A stretch of DNA of 15,902 nucleotides from an uncultured Actinomycetes bacterium (GTDB taxonomy: Bacteria > Actinomycetota > Actinomycetes > Nanopelagicales > Nanopelagicaceae), in NCBI GenBank assembly GCA_903922325.1, contig CAIXTG010000145.1:1-15902 (forward strand), read 5' to 3'. Below, piece by piece: positions 1 to 5,509 of this stretch (position 1 is the first letter of the stretch; the number at the start of each line of letters is the position of its first letter). Both the position numbers and the translations under genes were made by a program. Below the pieces are notes generated by a model. That model made no database searches. It saw nothing but the letters and a program-made list of their open reading frames with translations, and was not told the origin of the DNA.

Positions 1-41
1 AAGCCTTTTCCGCTACATTCAACACATCGCCAGACCTTCAT
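1..41 (-). CDS. Start of a small zinc-ribbon protein (cut by window edge)
   Basis: Only the first 13 codons lie in the window: MKVWRCVECSGKG, then the edge. The ATG at 41-39 overlaps the TGA of the preceding gene (40-38) as ATGA, the coupling seen throughout this cluster. CxxCxGKG is the kind of half zinc-ribbon knuckle found in DnaJ-like and many small phage zinc-ribbon proteins. A second CxxC would be expected downstream, outside the window. No function can be given from so short a piece; the reading frame and the start are what is supported. Confidence 0.55.
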   Translation of the reverse strand, partial: MKVWRCVECSGKG

Positions 42-718
42 GCTCTTGCCACCTGTGGTTTCCAAGCGCCGTTATTATCTATGACATACCAGATTGGATC
101 ACACTTGTTAAAGTCTGCCCAAGTCTCGTTGCGTTGCGGTTGACCGCCGCAGCTCATATTCGCCCAAGGCTTTCCATTTTTGTTACCAGTTCTCCAGACA
201 CGCTCACCATGACTGCAATGAGGAATGTCTTTGTCGATCTTCGTAGCCCCTAAAACTTCCTGAACCAATGCAACTGCCTCACTAGCTGAAGGTGATGGTT
301 GTACCGCTTTGACAGTCCATGGATCATCCTCTACTGGCATCGTGATCTTGTCTGCTAACTTCTCTGCAAAAGGCTTTGGCTGATTGTTCTTAACCTTAGT
401 CATTTCCTCTAAAGTTGGTCTCGGCTTGCCTTCGCTATGCTTTGAGATATTGCCTGTGTGCAACGCTCTCCCAATCGCAGAACTCTCCGCATTTTCGCAT
501 GCGCTAGTAGCATTAACGCCTCGACTACTAACAGTCTCCTCAGCGAACCCTGTGGCAAACGGTAATGCATCAGCGTAAGTCTTATATACGCTTGCTTTAA
601 AAATGTATCTATCATCTTTGTAAGCCACCATTTCTGTGATAATTGCGCCGTCTGGATATTTGACCCAGAACTTTTCGAGCCTCTGGTCAACCGTCTCATA
701 CTGACTCAAATCAAACAT
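38..718 (-). CDS. Putative ssDNA-annealing/recombination-type protein with Cys/His C-terminal tail
   Basis: A 226-residue protein. The N-terminal half carries a motif, CENAESSAIGRAL (about residues 74-86), that matches the 'ETSAIGRAL' signature of a phage family I associate with ERF/Rad52-like single-strand annealing proteins, which act in phage recombination. After a polar, proline-rich linker (about 90-165), the tail has C-x-H (C168, H170), then C190 and C206, with conserved-looking Trp; this could be a small zinc-binding module. The start chosen is the second ATG (718): AGAGGGG sits about 10 nt upstream of it but only 1-2 nt before the first ATG at 727. It overlaps the DUF6378-like gene by 8 nt. 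The family link rests on motif recognition only. An ssDNA-binding protein or a modification-related protein are alternatives. Confidence 0.6.
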   Translation of the reverse strand: MFDLSQYETVDQRLEKFWVKYPDGAIITEMVAYKDDRYIFKASVYKTYADALPFATGFAEETVSSRGVNATSACENAESSAIGRALHTGNISKHSEGKPRPTLEEMTKVKNNQPKPFAEKLADKITMPVEDDPWTVKAVQPSPSASEAVALVQEVLGATKIDKDIPHCSHGERVWRTGNKNGKPWANMSCGGQPQRNETWADFNKCDPIWYVIDNNGAWKPQVARA

Positions 719-989
719 AAAGTTCATTCCCCTCTGTTGCTAATTGTCCTGCAATGGCGAGGTAACTAGCTGCATCGATCCAAGTGTCGATTTTCTGGCT
801 GTCCTCGATAGATCGCCCGATCTTGACGAGCGAGAGTATGACTGCAACTTGATAATCCTCAACTGGCATTTCCAAATAAGCGCTAATGAGTCTTGCTGCT
901 CTTGCCATATTGTCAGACGGATGACCGTAATGCAGTCCGCGTTCTGAATATAAATCTGTTGCACTTTGTAAGATTTCCGCATGCTTCAT
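711..989 (-). CDS. DUF6378-like phage protein
   Basis: 92 residues, mostly helical. It has the pattern I know from DUF6378-type phage proteins: an early R-x3-YG (R17, Y21-G22), N27, a DY-x-VA stretch (45-50), K-I-G-R (56-59), and two aspartates in a D-x3-D-x3-Y arrangement (D68, D72, Y76). That arrangement of acidic residues on helices recalls all-alpha NTP-pyrophosphatase-like folds, but no catalytic claim is made. It starts with ATG overlapping the stop of the small membrane protein gene (ATGA), preceded by AAGG at 7 nt. Its position next to the putative recombination protein suggests a role in nucleotide or DNA metabolism, which is inference. Confidence 0.7.
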   Translation of the reverse strand: MKHAEILQSATDLYSERGLHYGHPSDNMARAARLISAYLEMPVEDYQVAVILSLVKIGRSIEDSQKIDTWIDAASYLAIAGQLATEGNELYV

Positions 990-1132
990 AGTCTCACCTT
1001 CTCGCGCTTGTCGTAGTATTCGCGAACAGCGCGGCGCCCTTCTTTGTAACCGCTATCACAACCCAGTGAATAGAACACCATTGCGTTGAATAACCAAAAC
1101 AGCATTATGAATCCAATTTGAGTTAAAGTCAT
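986..1132 (-). CDS. Small single-span membrane protein, unknown
   Basis: 48 residues. One hydrophobic segment (about residues 4-24, rich in Ile, Phe, Leu and Met) is followed by a charged, Lys/Arg/Glu-rich tail, so a single membrane span with a basic cytoplasmic tail is likely. A longer in-frame start at 1174 exists, but the ATG at 1132 forms an exact ATGA overlap with the TGA of the upstream gene and is preferred; the longer start would overlap it by 46 nt. It lies in the early or accessory block, away from the lysis genes, so a holin role is less likely than for the two small proteins at 2567-2916. I do not recognise a family. Confidence 0.55.
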   Translation of the reverse strand: MTLTQIGFIMLFWLFNAMVFYSLGCDSGYKEGRRAVREYYDKREKVRL

Positions 1133-1422
1133 GATGACCACACCAAATCTTGATAAGTGCTGGTCAAGCACCATTGACCAATATAATCGTCAAATATCTC
1201 AGCGTAAGACTCGCCAAACATCTCCAAGATATTGCGAGCTTGCATCAAGGTCGCGTAGTTATCGAACCAATATATGTAATCGTGTTCCCAGTTAATTTTG
1301 CCTTCAAAGCGACCATCTTCAACTTGCTCGCCCCAAGTGTCTTTTTCCCAACGCATTGAGGTTTCGTTCAGGCGTTCAAAGTCAATACATTTGTCTAAAT
1401 AGACTTCCTTCATTTTTCCCAT
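1129..1422 (-). CDS. Unknown Trp-rich protein
   Basis: 97 residues, acidic, with six tryptophans (25, 30, 45, 52, 84, 95), many Tyr/Phe, and Asp/Glu spread along the chain. No membrane segment and no recognised motif. The ATG at 1422 follows AAGGGG with a 6-nt gap, a good ribosome site, so the first ATG is favoured over the one at 1413. It is preceded by the only clear untranslated gap in this part of the window (1423-1494) and ends in an ATGA overlap with the next gene. The high aromatic content would fit a compact alpha/beta or binding protein, but no function can be assigned. Confidence 0.7.
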   Translation of the reverse strand: MGKMKEVYLDKCIDFERLNETSMRWEKDTWGEQVEDGRFEGKINWEHDYIYWFDNYATLMQARNILEMFGESYAEIFDDYIGQWCLTSTYQDLVWSS

Positions 1423-1494
1423 TTTATGCCCCTTATGTATCTGCGAGCCCTTCTCGCTTCCACATAGAGAACAATACGCTGATCTTTGAGCTAA
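1423..1494 (-). other. 72-nt untranslated gap with a small hairpin
   Basis: Between the 33-residue protein and the Trp-rich protein. It contains a short inverted repeat, gcgag at 1443-1447 and ctcgc at 1453-1457 with a 5-nt loop, too short and without a T-run to be a convincing terminator. The AAGGGG ribosome site of the next gene lies at its end. No clear -35/-10 pair was seen. It may hold a weak promoter or RNA structure at the boundary of a gene subset. Confidence 0.3.
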
Positions 1495-1596
1495 TCAAGC
1501 AACTATCGCTCTTTTTTGATAACGGTTTGGTAACAATTCTGCCTCATCAACTGCGTCATCTATGGTTTTTTTGATGTCCAAATCCAAATCATCCAT
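1495..1596 (-). CDS. 33-residue acidic small protein, unknown
   Basis: The peptide begins MDDLDLDIKKTIDDAVDEAE and ends NRYQKRAIVA. Its ATG (1596-1594) overlaps the last codons and TGA of the metallophosphoesterase gene by 8 nt, and GGAAGG sits 8 nt upstream, a good ribosome site. The sequence is strongly amphipathic: acidic heptad-like N-terminus, basic RYQKR near the end. That fits a single helix that binds a partner. It resembles no family I can name. The coupling and ribosome site support real translation; conservation in relatives would be the test. Confidence 0.5.
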   Translation of the reverse strand: MDDLDLDIKKTIDDAVDEAELLPNRYQKRAIVA

Positions 1597-2332
1597 AGCG
1601 TTTGCCTTCCACTACAAATGAACAATCCTTTTCAATTGGTACCAATACGGGAGTAACTTTGTCCTTGTCCACATATAAAATGGCGAATCCAGCTTGCCAG
1701 TTTTGGGTACCTTTGGCGTATGCCATCCCGCTTGAGCGTATGTCTGTCAAATGACCTACCTCTACGCCCGTCACCTGACCTGTTATGACGCCCCCAGAAG
1801 CCATTGTAAGCGATGATATGCCCTGTCTGTGGGTGTGACCTTGGATAACGCTCTTTAAACGCCTCTGTGAGGCTGCTAGGGCTGTTAAACCGCCTTGAGG
1901 CTTGAGCGCGCCTTCATCACCATGGATCATTACCCAATTCTTAGTTATGTTGTAAAAAGATGGATGAAACTTAATTCCCAATTCAGGCAAACGAAGAAAA
2001 TTCTCGTACTCTAGTTCTGGCAGTTTGAGCAGGGCTGGCAATCTTCCTGCAATAGAATTATACAACCGCTGTTGGTGGTTGGATCGAACCAACTGAGTAA
2101 CTTTAAGGTCATATAGAACTTGCGCGCATAAATCTCTATCGGCACCAAGATCGTCTAAAACTTCCTGCGGCTTGCCAATGTTGAATTTACCAAGCATAGG
2201 CATATCAAGTTCATCACCAACACATAAAACCTCATCGGGCTTCCAGCGACGAATGAACGCAGCTACATTGGCTACCATTTTGGGTGAGTGATACGGTACT
2301 TGCAGATCTGAAATTACTGCATAGCGTTTCAA
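1589..2332 (-). CDS. Calcineurin-like metallophosphoesterase
   Basis: 247 residues with all metal-binding blocks of the calcineurin-like phosphoesterase superfamily: D9-x-Q-x3-H15 (SDLQVPYH), GD39-40 with a following ELD, N85-H86 in RSNHQQR (the family's GNHE block), H137 in IHGDEG, and G165-HTH in QGHTHRQG. Two metal ions would be held by D9, D40, N85, H137, H166 and H168. Phage members are thought to act on nucleotides, DNA or RNA ends or cyclic phosphodiesters; the substrate here is unknown. The start codon is TTG at 2332, with GAGG 7 nt upstream that also contains the stop of the preceding gene two bases away. It is coupled to the 33-residue gene downstream. Confidence 0.9.
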   Translation of the reverse strand: MKRYAVISDLQVPYHSPKMVANVAAFIRRWKPDEVLCVGDELDMPMLGKFNIGKPQEVLDDLGADRDLCAQVLYDLKVTQLVRSNHQQRLYNSIAGRLPALLKLPELEYENFLRLPELGIKFHPSFYNITKNWVMIHGDEGALKPQGGLTALAASQRRLKSVIQGHTHRQGISSLTMASGGVITGQVTGVEVGHLTDIRSSGMAYAKGTQNWQAGFAILYVDKDKVTPVLVPIEKDCSFVVEGKRYG

Positions 2333-2334
2333 AT

Positions 2335-2562
2335 TTAATCCTCATCGTCATCATCGTAAGGGATGGAATCGGGAAGTTGTGGCAACCAGTTGGGAGCAGG
2401 CAAGATTGTTGCTGGATAAGTTAAAGGCTCAAGCAGCAGACATAATGCAATGTCATCAGCAAAGCCAGCCTTCTTTAGGCTTTTCCAGTACTCGTTTAAC
2501 CCAATGCAATAAGTTTCTAGCATTGAGAAATCCTCAAGGTCTATAACTCTTTTGCGTGCCAT
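2335..2562 (-). CDS. Unknown small protein with Asp/Glu tail
   Basis: 75 residues. The N-terminus is basic (MARKR), the middle (about 10-45) reads like two short helices (METYC-like segment and KKAGFADDIALCLLLEP), then a proline-rich stretch (49-68) and a terminal run of acidic residues (DDDDED). No known motif. It sits four nt after the gap from the 66-residue membrane protein and two nt before the phosphoesterase start, so it is part of the same transcript. The ribosome site is weak. I do not recognise the family. Confidence 0.65.
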   Translation of the reverse strand: MARKRVIDLEDFSMLETYCIGLNEYWKSLKKAGFADDIALCLLLEPLTYPATILPAPNWLPQLPDSIPYDDDDED

Positions 2563-2566
2563 GGTC

Positions 2567-2767
2567 TTATTGTGACTTATCGCATAAGATTTCGTAGATT
2601 TTATCCACGCGTGTCTCTAAACGATTTATTGAGTCCTTCATAGATGAGCCGCTATTTGGCTTCAACTCCGCTAAATAATGACGAACCAAGAATTGCAACA
2701 TCGCAGTTACACCACCCAGAACCGTCACGATCGCTACTGCAATAGCAGCGTAATCCTGTGCGTTCAT
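2567..2767 (-). CDS. Small membrane protein, holin candidate
   Basis: 66 residues. One hydrophobic segment (about 7-30) is followed by a polar linker with SGSS (39-42) and a predicted coiled coil (about 44-62, NRLETRVDKIYEIL). A single span followed by a coiled coil directly after an endolysin gene is a common layout for small phage holins or holin partners. It starts with an ATGA overlap on the 50-residue membrane protein gene. Alternatives are a spanin-like or antiholin component. Function is inferred from topology and position only. Confidence 0.65.
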   Translation of the reverse strand: MNAQDYAAIAVAIVTVLGGVTAMLQFLVRHYLAELKPNSGSSMKDSINRLETRVDKIYEILCDKSQ

Positions 2768-2916
2768 TTCTTATCGTTGTCAATTTCATCAACCGCTGCT
2801 TCTACAGCATCAACGATTACATCGCGGATTGCTTTCTTTGCTCGGTAAGACTTGATCGCTGCTCGGATCGCTGGGATCGCTGCAAGGGCGAGAAGGGCGT
2901 AGATCATCTCTGTCAT
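2764..2916 (-). CDS. 50-residue membrane protein, holin-type candidate
   Basis: The peptide begins MTEMIYALLALAAIPAIRAA, then a basic stretch (KSYRAKKAIR, 22-31) and an acidic amphipathic tail (about 32-50). The N-terminal 20 residues could span or lie on the membrane. The evidence for translation is strong: AGGAG lies 7 nt upstream, its ATG overlaps the endolysin stop (ATGA), and its own TGA overlaps the ATG of the 66-residue protein (ATGA). Directly following the endolysin, it is one of two candidate holins; which one forms the pore cannot be told from the sequence. Confidence 0.65.
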   Translation of the reverse strand: MTEMIYALLALAAIPAIRAAIKSYRAKKAIRDVIVDAVEAAVDEIDNDKK

Positions 2917-3344
2917 TTGGTTGCTCCTAATAGTGGGATTTGAAAGAACGAACTGTCCTGATCGCCTTTGCTAGTGAAAGATATATGGCAATGGTGATCG
3001 TGCTTGTTAATGCCCGTATAAGTTCTCCAACGCCATAGCGATTTAGCACTGGCAATCTTTCCTGCAAAGATGATGTATTTAATTCGCTTGTCTGTCTTGG
3101 CAAGGATGCGAAGCTGATCAGCAATGTCGGGCATGAGATCGGGCTTTGTCTTACCAGATACATCTCGATCGACATCGATTGCGAAAACAATTGCTTTGTC
3201 TGGAGTAGGTATGTGATCGCTAGTGCCTTGTGCAAGGTGGCGAGCATCGGCGATCCAGCCATCGGAAGTGCGATCGCGATCTGGGAAGGAGTCATCGAAC
3301 TGCTCTCTTAGTTGGATTCCAGCCTTACAAAGTCTTGGTTTCAT
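2913..3344 (-). CDS. Predicted M15-like peptidase endolysin
   Basis: 143 residues. The order R-E-x-F-D (13-17), the GW-x-ADARH block (29-36), SDHIP (42-46), AIDVD (55-59) and HDHHCHISF (115-123) matches small phage endolysins related to the zinc D,D- or L,D-carboxypeptidases of family M15. Likely zinc ligands are H44, D57 and a C-terminal His (H118 or H120). It would cut peptidoglycan stem peptides at lysis. There is no signal peptide or binding domain, so release would need a holin, and two small membrane proteins follow at once. It starts with ATGA overlap on the 72-residue gene. GATC sites are unusually dense across this gene. Confidence 0.75.
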   Translation of the reverse strand: MKPRLCKAGIQLREQFDDSFPDRDRTSDGWIADARHLAQGTSDHIPTPDKAIVFAIDVDRDVSGKTKPDLMPDIADQLRILAKTDKRIKYIIFAGKIASAKSLWRWRTYTGINKHDHHCHISFTSKGDQDSSFFQIPLLGATK

Positions 3345-3559
3345 CCAAGTAGCAGAGCCAGTTCAGCATCGGTAAGTCCTAAGCGCTCTGCAATAGCAGC
3401 CTTAGCCTCAGCCTTCTCTGCCGCTGCTTGCTCCTCATCGGCTTTAGCCTTTGCATAAGCAATAGCATCTGCCTCGCGTTGTGATTGCTCCTCTGGAGTA
3501 AGCTGCAATTCTGTAACTTCGCCTGTCTCGCAGTTTACGATGATCTTTGTGTCTGCCAT
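3341..3559 (-). CDS. Small helical tail-region protein, unknown
   Basis: 72 residues. A short N-terminal beta-like part (DTKIIVNCETGEVTELQLT) is followed by a long Ala/Glu/Lys-rich helix, probably a coiled coil (about 22-58), and a C-terminal GLTDAELALLLG that looks like a small helical cap. Similar short proteins often follow tail-fibre genes in phages and may help fibres fold or attach. AGGAG lies 6 nt before the ATG. It separates the fibre genes from the endolysin and overlaps the latter by ATGA. No enzymatic motif. Confidence 0.6.
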   Translation of the reverse strand: MADTKIIVNCETGEVTELQLTPEEQSQREADAIAYAKAKADEEQAAAEKAEAKAAIAERLGLTDAELALLLG

Positions 3560-3569
3560 TTATATCTCC

Positions 3570-4058
3570 TTATGATTTGGATATGCCGTAAAGGGTTGCT
3601 GTTGAGTATTGAACGAATAAACCAGATTGCGCGCTAATAGTTACCTGAGTGATTGCAGCCGTATTTGACCATAGTCCAGCGGTTAAATCTGCATAAGCGG
3701 TAGTTGCATTGTTTTCAGATACGAAATCAACGCTGTAAGACTTGTTAGTGCTAGAAGCATAGTTAGGAATGTATAAATCACCGCTGCTAAAAGTTGTGGT
3801 ATTCGAACTGGCAAAACCGAGACGGCCTGTTGTGTTGTTATAACTGGCGGCACTACTTCCATCGCCTTCAAGCAAACGGTAGGAAAAGTTAGAACTGCTA
3901 CCGTTTAACGATAGAACTACGTTATCTCCTGTAGTTTTGGCAACACACATTTTTAAAACTAAATCTGTGTAAGCGCTAGAGATAGAAGTAAAGTCAATAG
4001 ATGAAGCACCACCCGAGCCGACGGTTACGGTGCTGCCGATCTGAATATATGTAGCCAT
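3570..4058 (-). CDS. Fibre-like protein, LYGI family, copy 3
   Basis: 162 residues, Ser/Thr/Asn/Gly-rich and predicted beta. It shares a plan with the two genes before it: an N-terminal strand pattern ending in FTSISSAYTDLVLK (about 23-36), a middle SLNGSSSNFSYRLLEGDGS block (about 49-67), and a C-terminal ITQVTISAQSG...ATLYGI ending. Proteins of this look are common in phage tail or fibre blocks and probably contact the host surface. Start and stop couple by TAATG to copy 2. The receptor-binding role is inferred from position and composition, not from a catalytic or ligand motif. Confidence 0.65.
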   Translation of the reverse strand: MATYIQIGSTVTVGSGGASSIDFTSISSAYTDLVLKMCVAKTTGDNVVLSLNGSSSNFSYRLLEGDGSSAASYNNTTGRLGFASSNTTTFSSGDLYIPNYASSTNKSYSVDFVSENNATTAYADLTAGLWSNTAAITQVTISAQSGLFVQYSTATLYGISKS

Positions 4059-4552
4059 TACGCCGCCTTAATTCCGTATAGGGTTAAAACCGAACCTATG
4101 GCTAGATTTCCGCTGCTTGCTAGAATTTCAATAGAAGTAATTGCATTACTTGAACGCCATAAAGAAATAGAGGCTTCCACTGCAGTTCCCGACTGTGATG
4201 CCCTATTTAAGAAAGTTTTATAAGTAGTGGTGTTTGAATAAGATTGAAAATGCGACTGCAAAACTAAAGGATTGGTGGCGCTAAATTGAGCGTTTGCTGT
4301 TACATAAGATGATCCAGATACGCTAGATGATCTGTTGGAACTGGCTGCTGTTCCGTCACCCGAAAGCCATGTATAAGAATAATTTGCACCCGTGTCCGCG
4401 TTAATTTTTATTCTTGGATAGTTTGGAGATGTTCCAAGTAAAGAAGCAACTAAAATTATGTCCGAGTAGGTTCCTGGAATACTGCTAAAAGTATAAGAAG
4501 CCGCTGCACTTGCCAGCGTTGTCGTCGCTATTGGTTCATAAGTTTTAGCCAT
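4058..4552 (-). CDS. Fibre-like protein, LYGI family, copy 2
   Basis: 164 residues with the same three blocks: TFSSIPGTYSDIILV (about 21-35), INADTGANYSYTWLSGDGT (about 50-68), and ITSIEILASSG...VLTLYGI near the C-terminus. Low in charge and rich in Ser and Thr, so a beta sandwich or beta prism is likely. It begins with TAATG on copy 1. The middle region differs strongly from copies 1 and 3, while the first and last blocks stay alike, as expected for paralogues whose exposed face has diverged. Probable tail-tip or fibre part. Confidence 0.65.
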   Translation of the reverse strand: MAKTYEPIATTTLASAAASYTFSSIPGTYSDIILVASLLGTSPNYPRIKINADTGANYSYTWLSGDGTAASSNRSSSVSGSSYVTANAQFSATNPLVLQSHFQSYSNTTTYKTFLNRASQSGTAVEASISLWRSSNAITSIEILASSGNLAIGSVLTLYGIKAA

Positions 4553-5109
4553 TATTTAATCCCATACAGAGCGAAGGTTGAGCCGACAACGAACTTAGCA
4601 CCTGACCCATATTGAGTTATATCCATACCTACCGAAGTAACTGCCGCGGTTCCTACTGTGTAGTGTAGAACCGAACCTATACCAACGCTGCCAGATCCGT
4701 TATTGTCAAAGCCATAATAAGTTCTAGTAGTTTTATTCTTATTAGTATTTGCGTAGTCAAGTACGTCGATAATCATAGAACCCCATTGAGATACATCTGC
4801 AACACAGGCAAAGTTTCCATCGCCAGTTGAACCTAGTCCTGTACTTACGTTTCCTGAACCTGACCCTATGCCTCTCATGTTATGAGTAGTGCGCTGGGTT
4901 TGAGTGTCTCCATTTAGTTGAAATGGTATCCAACTGCCAGCATCTAATTTGACAAAACATCTTAATTGTAAATGTTTGTAAGTGCTAGGAATAGAACCCA
5001 GAGTAAATGATGAGACTGATGCACCGCTGACCGTATAAGTGGAGATGGACTCGTAATCGCCCACCGCGGGCGCTGCGCCCCCAATTAGAGCGGCGATATT
5101 GTTTAGCAT
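4552..5109 (-). CDS. Fibre-like protein, LYGI family, copy 1
   Basis: 185 residues from the ATG at 5109, which forms a TAATG overlap with the preceding stop. The longer start at 5136 is less likely because it overlaps by 28 nt. An N-terminal MLNNIAALIGG...YESIS lead, seen in phage fibre-tip proteins, is followed by the family block FTLGSIPSTYKHLQL (about 34-49), a glycine-rich middle with SMIIDVLDYANTNKNKTTRT, and a C-terminal VTSVGMDITQYGSG...FALYGIK. The extra N-terminal lead may anchor this copy to the tail, with copies 2 and 3 stacked or alternative. That is inference. Confidence 0.65.
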   Translation of the reverse strand: MLNNIAALIGGAAPAVGDYESISTYTVSGASVSSFTLGSIPSTYKHLQLRCFVKLDAGSWIPFQLNGDTQTQRTTHNMRGIGSGSGNVSTGLGSTGDGNFACVADVSQWGSMIIDVLDYANTNKNKTTRTYYGFDNNGSGSVGIGSVLHYTVGTAAVTSVGMDITQYGSGAKFVVGSTFALYGIK

Positions 5110-5498
5110 TAGGCTATTGCACCCACGATAACCCATGAGTTTGCAGAAATTTTAATGCATGCGGCGGACTTGTATTGTCCGAGAGTAGGTGCAGCGCTGG
5201 TGGCTCCCGCACTTACAACGGTTGTCGTGCCACTCGTTACTGCCGAAATTGTACAGGTTCCTGCTCCTAGATTTAAAACTGTAAGAACGGTGCCTACGGT
5301 AAAATTCACACTGGCATCCGTTGGAATCTTAAACGCAATGGCAGTTGCCTTGCTCATTGGTGTTAGCGTCTGATATTGGTCATTAAGTACAGCGGTGTAA
5401 TCCGCGGTCTGTGTTGTATTGCATGTGAACGCAACTAAATTATTAAACATTGCGGCGGACAGGACATCTCCTGTGCTTGCGGGCATTCCTACAGTCAT
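5109..5498 (-). CDS. Beta-rich tail or fibre protein
   Basis: 129 residues. The first 22 (GMPASTGDVLSAAMFNNL) resemble the short helical lead of phage tail proteins. The rest matches a recurring phage beta domain: IAFKIPTDASVNFTVGTVLTVLNLGAGTCTI, a TVVSAGA turn, then QYKSAACIKISANSWVIVG at the C-terminus. That domain is found in tail fibres and other virion surface proteins. AGGAG sits 8 nt before the ATG. It lies between the big minor tail protein and the LYGI proteins, so it probably belongs to the tail tip. Confidence 0.7.
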   Translation of the reverse strand: MTVGMPASTGDVLSAAMFNNLVAFTCNTTQTADYTAVLNDQYQTLTPMSKATAIAFKIPTDASVNFTVGTVLTVLNLGAGTCTISAVTSGTTTVVSAGATSAAPTLGQYKSAACIKISANSWVIVGAIA

Positions 5499-5509
5499 CT
5501 TATTATCTC

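Noticed and set aside
384..578. Forward-strand open frame of 64 codons
   Set aside because: Shadow of the putative recombination gene on the other strand; no ribosome site, no motif, and all supported genes run the other way.
1433..1464. Ten-codon frame (MWKREGLADT) in the 72-nt gap
   Set aside because: Too short, no ribosome site, no coupling to the gene before it.
1356..1574. Forward-strand open frame of 72 codons
   Set aside because: Overlaps the start of the Trp-rich gene and the 33-residue gene; no start signal or recognisable protein features.
2927..3295. Alternative minus-strand frame of 122 codons inside the endolysin gene
   Set aside because: The endolysin frame carries SDHIP, AIDVD and HDHHCHIS motifs; the alternative frame has none.
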